Part shown: piece after piece, positions 36,012 through 40,822 of the stretch
Layout: each line of letters starts with the position of its first letter
Position numbering within the stretch: the first letter of the stretch is position 1
DNA from: an uncultured Lachnoclostridium sp.
GTDB taxonomy: Bacteria; Bacillota; Clostridia; Lachnospirales; Lachnospiraceae
Assembly: GCA_905212635.1 (NCBI GenBank)
Contig: CAJMFH010000023.1
Location: 1-40,822 of the forward strand
Direction of reading: 5' to 3'
DNA: 40,822 nt
Made by a program: the position numbers and the translations under genes
The notes under the pieces: model-generated
What the model saw: only the letters and a program-made list of their open reading frames with translations
What the model was told of the DNA's origin: nothing
The model's database searches: none

Positions 36012-37082
36012 TTATCCTCTCACCGGTACATACAGATCTTCGATATACACACCAAGTATTTGGTTAATGTCAACCGCTTTTTCAAACTGTGACACGTATT
36101 TAAGATATGTGCGGTCCCCTTTTTCCGACTCTGCCATGCTTCCGCTGCTCGTAATCTCTTTCGCGTCAGGATCCGGACTCTGCACGATCAGCTCGCTTCC
36201 ATCTGCCATCTTTAAGCGGATAGTAAGTCTCGTATCACTGATTCCCAGCTCCTCTCTCGGCACATTTGACGCATCTGCCTTTAAGGTCATTCCGAGAGGC
36301 AGAAGTTTTATCTTTTTCACGATCGCGGTCGTATCCAGAAATGAATAGGACATATCACTCGTTCCCTCAATCGTGATATCCTGCGACTTTGTATACTCTG
36401 CCATAAAATTCAGAGTCCACATTCCTTCGATCAGCACATTTGGCTCCTTCTCTGTCGGATCTGCGATCAGATCTTTAAAGAAAACACAGGCCTCTTTTCC
36501 TTCCGGAATCTGCTCATCGGTCACCACATTTACAACAAATGTCGCCACATTTTTCTTTTCCCTTGACACTTCGAGAAGTTCACAGCTTCGCGCCCCGCCT
36601 ACTACCTCCGACGCATTAAAATTCGTTCCTTCGCAAAATCCAAAATAGTCAAATGACATGGATTCAGTAAACTCTATACTTGGAGGTGCAGTAATCTTCA
36701 CTACCGCGTAAATGTTCTGTGTATCCATTACCACTTCCTGCAATTCCATCATCAGATCCGGCTTGCTGACCGATTCCTGCTTCTGACTCTCAATGCCGAG
36801 TTCTTTGGAACTCTCCTGCTCCAATCCTAAAAATGACAGAAGATTTTGCGTAAACAATTCCATAAATCCTGCTTTTGCTCTTGTCGCTGAAAATACCAGA
36901 CTTCCCGCAAGGATCAACACCAGAATAACCGCTGCCGCCTTTACCGGATGCCGTTTCTTTTTCACAGGAACAGGATCGTCTTCTTGAATCTTTTCGAGTA
37001 CCTCTTTTACTTTTTCATGATAACTATCCGGAATTGGCATATTTTTTATCCTTTTTTGTATGTTCTTGTCAAATTCTGTCAT
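36012..37082 (-). CDS. DUF4179 membrane protein, likely anti-sigma factor
   Basis: 356 residues. A short N-terminal cytoplasmic part (FDKNIQKRIKNMPIPDSYHEKVKEVL) leads to one transmembrane helix (about residues 49-70) and a large extracellular region with DUF4179-like beta structure. Such proteins are encoded next to ECF-type sigma factors and act as their anti-sigma partners; no zinc-finger cysteines are visible, unlike the other anti-sigma protein in this window. Its ATG overlaps the sigma stop by four bases. The sensed signal is unknown. Confidence 0.83.
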   Translation of the reverse strand: MTEFDKNIQKRIKNMPIPDSYHEKVKEVLEKIQEDDPVPVKKKRHPVKAAAVILVLILAGSLVFSATRAKAGFMELFTQNLLSFLGLEQESSKELGIESQKQESVSKPDLMMELQEVVMDTQNIYAVVKITAPPSIEFTESMSFDYFGFCEGTNFNASEVVGGARSCELLEVSREKKNVATFVVNVVTDEQIPEGKEACVFFKDLIADPTEKEPNVLIEGMWTLNFMAEYTKSQDITIEGTSDMSYSFLDTTAIVKKIKLLPLGMTLKADASNVPREELGISDTRLTIRLKMADGSELIVQSPDPDAKEITSSGSMAESEKGDRTYLKYVSQFEKAVDINQILGVYIEDLYVPVRG

Positions 37083-37552
37083 TTCTTGTCACCTCTTTCC
37101 AGTGCTTTTCGTAGTTCTTCTTTTCCTCTGCTGAGTCTGGATTTCACCGTTCCTTCCGGCATTTCCAACACCTCCGCAATCGTTTTTATCGGTAATCCCT
37201 GATAATAAAACAGTACCACAACAAGACGATACTCTTCCTTCATCTGACCCAGCACATCCCACAATTCATCGTAATGTGCCTCGACAGGTTTGGCGTAAGA
37301 TTCTACCGTCTCATCTCCCGGAAGAAACAACCGCTTCCGCTTAATCAGCAGGGCTTCATTTTTCGTGATCACCAAAAGCCACGCCCGCATTTTCTTCAGA
37401 CTGCGGAGATTGCCGATATTTTCATACGCCTTTAATATCGCATTGCTTACTGCATCTTCTGCATCTGTTTCATTTTTCAGTACCGCATATGCCATCACAT
37501 ACATATCGTTCTGGTATTTTTGTACATTTTCACAAAACTTTTTTGCTTCCAT
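37079..37552 (-). CDS. ECF-like RNA polymerase sigma factor
   Basis: 157-residue sigma-70 family protein. Region 2: DMYVMAYAVLKNETDAEDAVSNAILKAYENI and KMRAWLLVITKNEALLIKRKR; region 4: YRLVVVLFYYQGLPIKTIAEVLEMPEGTVKSRLSRGKEELRKAL. First gene of an operon with the DUF4179 protein and the secreted DUF6273 protein. GAGAGG lies about eight bases upstream of the ATG. A candidate ECF-type promoter lies at 37598-37620. Confidence 0.9.
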   Translation of the reverse strand: MEAKKFCENVQKYQNDMYVMAYAVLKNETDAEDAVSNAILKAYENIGNLRSLKKMRAWLLVITKNEALLIKRKRLFLPGDETVESYAKPVEAHYDELWDVLGQMKEEYRLVVVLFYYQGLPIKTIAEVLEMPEGTVKSRLSRGKEELRKALERGDKK

Positions 37553-37597
37553 ATTTTTTCCTCTCTGTACTCTTTTCTTCCTCTATATATAATGATA

Positions 37598-37620
37598 GTT
37601 CCGGAAGTAAAAAAGTTCCC
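37598..37620 (-). promoter_or_regulatory. Candidate ECF-type promoter of the sigma-DUF4179-DUF6273 operon
   Basis: Minus-strand GGGAACTTTTTT followed, after 16 bases from the GGGAAC hexamer, by CTATCATT. GGAACTT is a common -35 for ECF sigma factors, so autoregulation is plausible. A single occurrence cannot prove it. Confidence 0.42.
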
Positions 37621-37634
37621 AAAAATTTCAAATA

Positions 37635-37832
37635 CGTAACTATTCAGGACCAATGTGAGAAAATTAATGAATTGTCGTGCTTGCACGTAAGATGCATTGG
37701 TTTTCTCACGCTAGGTCCTAATAGGGCTCCCCCACACATAAAATGAGCATTTTTAGCCTTTTTAAAAGCGAGAAAGAACACGAAGTGTTCGGAAATGCGA
37801 ATGTGTGTGAGGGGAAGTCCTGAATCGTTACG
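37635..37832. repeat. ~200-bp palindromic multi-hairpin element
   Basis: Terminal arms CGTAACTATTCAGGAC and its complement with one mismatch (37635-37650 and 37817-37832). Inside, a left branch pairs AGGACC/GGTCCT, then GTGAGAAAA/TTTTCTCAC, with CGTGC/GCACG near its tip. A right branch pairs CCCC/GGGG, CACACAT/ATGTGTG, GCATTT/AAATGC and GAACAC/GTGTTC. It ends three bases before the stop codon of the lipoprotein gene on the right. No open reading frame is plausible. It could be a MITE-like interspersed repeat or a structured RNA; I cannot name the family and see no other copy in the window. Confidence 0.7.
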
Positions 37833-37835
37833 CAC

Positions 37836-39263
37836 CTAATCATTTCCCTTTGGCGTCATATATAAGAAATCAATCGGCCCTTCGTCGTCACCGCCGCCCA
37901 GAAATCCGAGCATATAAATCTTCCCATCCGAACCGACTTGGATCTCTCCATGCATATCCGGAAAAAGCTTCTGATTCTTCGAATCGACAATTTTTTCCAG
38001 CGTCTTTGCCTGCCTGTTATAATGAAATACCCCATTAAAATAGGAAAAATGAACCTCACCGGTATTCGGATTGACACAATACCGGATCGGCTCATCCCCT
38101 TTGCAGTAGTCGATATAATCCAATTCCTGCATCACCTCATTGTAACTCCGATAGGGGATGCTCTCCGGTATTCCCTCCGAGATTGCCGAATAATCCACCT
38201 TTTCTTTCGTCTCTCCCGTCTCCAGATCGATAAGTTCCAATATATTTTTATTACTGTCAAAGCGGTAAAAAATGCCATCATAATAACAGCCACACAGTTC
38301 CCGATCAAAACTTCTTTCCACTTTCAGGGTCTTCAAGTCAACGACATAGGACGCTATCTTTTTCTTTGATTCCAGATTGCGGTTAAATATTACCTTTTTC
38401 TGTGTCAATAGCTGAATCGTATATTTGTCCGTCGCATCTTGCTCCAAATGATTCTTTTTATACCATTCTGACATAGTAAAATCGTACAATGTCTTTCCGT
38501 TCTTGTCCCCTGCCATCAAACGTTTGCCGTCGAACCCCCACAAAAGTCCTGCCCCGGCAGCATAACCATAATACTCTCCATTACCAAATACCGCGTGCTG
38601 TTCTGTTTTCCATTTTTTACCATTAAATTGTCCTGTCTTCCATCCGGAAGTGTCCCCATAATACGACACCGCAAAATGGTCTGTTTGATCGATGTACCCA
38701 CTCCAGCACTCCCAGATATCGTCCGTCCCCAGTTTTTTTTCATCGTACTTCTTTACGGTAGATTCATCAATTGACAATTTTACTGCGTCCGGATCCCCTT
38801 TCGGTTCTTCGAAACTCAGTTTCTCATAAAGATTTTTATTGCACTGATAGCCAAGTTCTTTTTCCAGATTCCGCTCCTTCTTTTCCGCTTCGGTAACCTT
38901 CTTGGCGATCGACCATGTTTCCTCTTTAGAATTTTCGGTTGTTTTGTCCCAATCCTTAAAAAAAATGTAGGTTCCCGTCAAATCCTGTTTCCCATCCACA
39001 CCAATGTCATAAGAATACATTCCCTCCTGCGTCCTAAAATTAAAAATAAGATTTAACTGCTGTTTTTTAACTTCCATCACGCTGCAAAAGTAATCAATGG
39101 CATCCGGGCACTCTTCGTAAGCCTGCTTAGATGCCGGCTTAATTTCGTCGGTGATTTGCTGTGTTTGTTCCTTCGTTTGTTGCATTTCCTTTTTCCCACA
39201 GGAAACTGCCCCAACGCACAATGCCCCCGCCAGAGCAAAAATTGACAACCGTCTCCAATCCAT
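37836..39263 (-). CDS. Lipoprotein of unknown function
   Basis: 475 residues. Lipobox VSCG with Cys22 after a short hydrophobic segment, so predicted to be anchored on the outer face of the membrane. The rest is rich in aromatic and charged residues with repeated strand-like segments (YCVNPNTGEVHFSYFNGVFHYN, GKIYMLGFLGG, GYAAGAGLLWGFDGKRLMAGD), suggesting a beta-propeller-like sensor or binding domain, but I do not recognise the family. GGGGGAGAAGG immediately precedes the ATG. It lies 25 bases after the Dabb-protein gene and is probably co-transcribed with it. Confidence 0.75.
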   Translation of the reverse strand: MDWRRLSIFALAGALCVGAVSCGKKEMQQTKEQTQQITDEIKPASKQAYEECPDAIDYFCSVMEVKKQQLNLIFNFRTQEGMYSYDIGVDGKQDLTGTYIFFKDWDKTTENSKEETWSIAKKVTEAEKKERNLEKELGYQCNKNLYEKLSFEEPKGDPDAVKLSIDESTVKKYDEKKLGTDDIWECWSGYIDQTDHFAVSYYGDTSGWKTGQFNGKKWKTEQHAVFGNGEYYGYAAGAGLLWGFDGKRLMAGDKNGKTLYDFTMSEWYKKNHLEQDATDKYTIQLLTQKKVIFNRNLESKKKIASYVVDLKTLKVERSFDRELCGCYYDGIFYRFDSNKNILELIDLETGETKEKVDYSAISEGIPESIPYRSYNEVMQELDYIDYCKGDEPIRYCVNPNTGEVHFSYFNGVFHYNRQAKTLEKIVDSKNQKLFPDMHGEIQVGSDGKIYMLGFLGGGDDEGPIDFLYMTPKGND

Positions 39264-39288
39264 CCTTCTCCCCCTTTTGCATCAATTA

Positions 39289-39600
39289 CTAATTATTCAT
39301 TGTAGTAGTCACCAGATCACCGCAAAGACGATCGGTCACAATGTCTTTACAGCGTTCGCGGTGCGCCACATGCAGCGGATGATTCATAAACGCCTTCAAC
39401 GCCGCTTCATCTGTAAATTCCGCATAAAAGACAAGATCGTATCCGCCCGCAATATTTTTTCCAATTTCTGCCTGCAATAGTCCATCGATCTTTCCGTTCA
39501 TCGTTGCTACCGAATCCTGCATAAACCGAAGTGCTTCTTCCTCACCTTGTTTTTCCTTTACTGCATCTGTATAGTTCCAAAATAAAATGTGTCGAATCAT
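39289..39600 (-). CDS. Dabb-family (stress-responsive alpha-beta barrel) protein
   Basis: 103 residues, the usual length for a single dimeric alpha-beta barrel (Dabb) domain. Landmarks: IRHILFWNY start, GYDLVFYAEFTDEAALKAFMNHPLHVAH in the second half. These small cytoplasmic proteins form dimeric ferredoxin-like barrels; most have no known reaction. AAGGAGAG precedes the ATG and a good promoter lies upstream. First gene of a probable two-gene operon with the unknown lipoprotein. Confidence 0.86.
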   Translation of the reverse strand: MIRHILFWNYTDAVKEKQGEEEALRFMQDSVATMNGKIDGLLQAEIGKNIAGGYDLVFYAEFTDEAALKAFMNHPLHVAHRERCKDIVTDRLCGDLVTTTMNN

Positions 39601-39638
39601 ATTTTCTCTCTCCTTACATCTGAATTTTACTTATAATC

Positions 39639-39668
39639 AGTATACTATTTCCGCACGATATCTGTCAA
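39639..39668 (-). promoter_or_regulatory. Promoter of the Dabb-lipoprotein operon
   Basis: Minus-strand TTGACA, 18 bases, TATACT; the -10 ends 39 bases before the Dabb ATG. Confidence 0.7.
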
Positions 39669-39808
39669 TCCTTGGAAATTTTAATTGTGTATTCCACCTG
39701 TGATTCTCTCCTTAGATGCAAGAAAATTTCTATTATTGCACTTTGTAACTACAATAACTAAATTTTTATTTATTAACATTTTGGGTGCCGGGAAATCGCA
39801 TTGTGCAC

Positions 39809-39838
39809 TTAACAACATCTACATAAATTATATATAAT
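39809..39838 (+). promoter_or_regulatory. Promoter of the tyrosine recombinase gene
   Basis: TTAACA, 18 bases, TATAAT; ends 41 bases before the ATG. The surrounding 280-base gap is AT-rich and otherwise empty to my reading. Confidence 0.55.
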
Positions 39839-39878
39839 AAATGAAAAACTTTATTTGAATATCAAGGAGACAACCCAT

Positions 39879-40799
39879 ATGAACAATTTACCAGAAGCGG
39901 CAAAAAACTATCTTAAAAACTGCCAGGAACAAAAGCGATTAGATGCAAAGACCTTGAAAGCATACCAAATTGACCTTACACAATTTTATAACTCTTTCAA
40001 CATAAATGACATTTATGATATTCCGAGTGTAGAACTTGAAAAATACATAGCGGATTTACATCAAAATTACAAACCCAAAACAGTAAAACGAAAAATAGCT
40101 TCCATTAAAGCCTTTTACCACTATCTGGAGTATCAGAATTATATACCGGTAAACCCTTTTAACAAAATACGGACTCGATTCAGAGCCCCACAAACTTTGC
40201 CAAAAACAATCCCTCTTCACTTAATGGAATTGCTTTTTACAACGATGTATCAACAACACTGCACCGCAGACACGCCATATCAAAAACGAAAAACTCTCCG
40301 AGATATTGCCGTTGTTGAGACATTATTTTCTACCGGAATAAGGATTTCAGAACTATGCAACCTAAAAGAAACAGACGTAAATCTACATGATGGCTCTATT
40401 CTCATATTCGGAAAGGGCTCCAAAGAACGGCTTATACAGATAGGAAACAATGATGTCCTTCAATTGTTAATGAAATACAAAAATGTATTTTATCAAGAAA
40501 TCGAGAAAACAAACCATTTCTTTGTAAATCCAAATTCAAGTCCTCTTTCAGATCAATCTGTAAGAAGAATGTTAAAAAAATATGCTGCTATAGCCGGGAT
40601 TGACTTACATATTACCCCTCATATGTTTCGTCATACTTTTGCAACTAGTCTGCTGGAAGCTGATGTAGACATTCGATATATCCAGGAAATGCTCGGGCAC
40701 AGTTCAATCAACGTAACTGAAATCTATACACACGTGGCACTTTCAAAACAAAAGGATATATTGCAAAACAAACATCCTAGGAATGGGTTTGATTTGTAA
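39879..40799 (+). CDS. Tyrosine recombinase/integrase, XerC/XerD-like
   Basis: 306 residues. An N-terminal SAM-like core-binding domain (about 5-90; LDAKTLKAYQIDLTQFYNSF) precedes the catalytic domain with all expected residues: Arg155 (STGIRISEL), Lys179 (GKGSKERL), His248 and Arg251 (HMFRHTFATSLLE), His274 (LGHSSINVTEIYTHV) and Tyr283. ATG 39879 follows AAGGAG by nine bases; an upstream TTG is less likely. The gene is AT-rich compared with the sensor genes, like the Abi gene, and lies at the window edge, so it may mark the left end of an integrated element or a phase-variation recombinase; its partner sites are not visible here. Confidence 0.9.
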   Translation: MNNLPEAAKNYLKNCQEQKRLDAKTLKAYQIDLTQFYNSFNINDIYDIPSVELEKYIADLHQNYKPKTVKRKIASIKAFYHYLEYQNYIPVNPFNKIRTRFRAPQTLPKTIPLHLMELLFTTMYQQHCTADTPYQKRKTLRDIAVVETLFSTGIRISELCNLKETDVNLHDGSILIFGKGSKERLIQIGNNDVLQLLMKYKNVFYQEIEKTNHFFVNPNSSPLSDQSVRRMLKKYAAIAGIDLHITPHMFRHTFATSLLEADVDIRYIQEMLGHSSINVTEIYTHVALSKQKDILQNKHPRNGFDL

Positions 40800-40822
40800 G
40801 TGATGGATAATTTTTAGTTATC

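Overview
The window looks like chromosomal DNA from a low-to-mid GC, Gram-positive anaerobe, most likely a gut Lachnospiraceae (Clostridia). This rests on strong AGGAGG-type ribosome binding sites, lipoprotein signal peptides, YesM/YesN-type sensor pairs beside sugar ABC genes, ECF sigma/anti-sigma pairs with DUF4179, DUF6273 proteins, and very large secreted proteins ending in lysine-rich Fn3-like modules. The family-level assignment is inference; there is no rRNA or tRNA to anchor it.

Left (115-11262): a sugar-sensing and uptake region, all on the minus strand. A signalling operon runs from a promoter near 11250. It encodes a LacI-like sensor fused to GGDEF, a membrane-anchored sugar-binding co-sensor, a YesM/LytS-type histidine kinase, a YesN-type AraC response regulator and a lipoprotein sugar-binding protein, and it ends at a strong terminator (4163-4206). 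Behind it lies the transport operon, ChvE-like binding protein, MmsA ATPase and MmsB permease, closed by a terminator at 115-146. The likely logic is extracellular sugar, co-sensor and kinase, response regulator, transporter, with a cytoplasmic sugar-to-c-di-GMP side branch.

Middle (11299-25375): a secreted subtilisin-like protease (+) converges on a single 11.3 kb gene (-) for a ~3760-residue surface protein with Calx-beta, CARDB-like, cadherin-like and Fn3 modules. A stand-alone LytTR response regulator is transcribed divergently from the giant gene; both promoters are readable.

Right (25436-40799): a 52-codon Sel1-like mini-gene, a hybrid histidine kinase with a small alpha/beta hydrolase, and then the most striking locus, an Abi_2/AbiF HEPN gene (28775-29599) with a near-identical 49-nt element on each side. 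Each copy has its own TATAAT box and its own intrinsic terminator, so each looks like a ~80-nt RNA gene on the same strand as the HEPN gene. Next come an ECF sigma/anti-sigma pair, a LysR regulator divergent from an EamA exporter, an alpha/beta-hydrolase gene broken by an in-frame TGA, a second sigma/DUF4179 pair with a secreted DUF6273-Fn3 protein, a ~200-bp palindromic multi-hairpin element, a Dabb protein with an unknown lipoprotein, and a tyrosine recombinase at the edge.

Three secreted proteins (protease, giant protein, DUF6273 protein) share the same plan: signal peptide, functional region, Pro/Ser/Thr linker (short in the giant), and a very basic Fn3-like C-terminus without a sortase motif.
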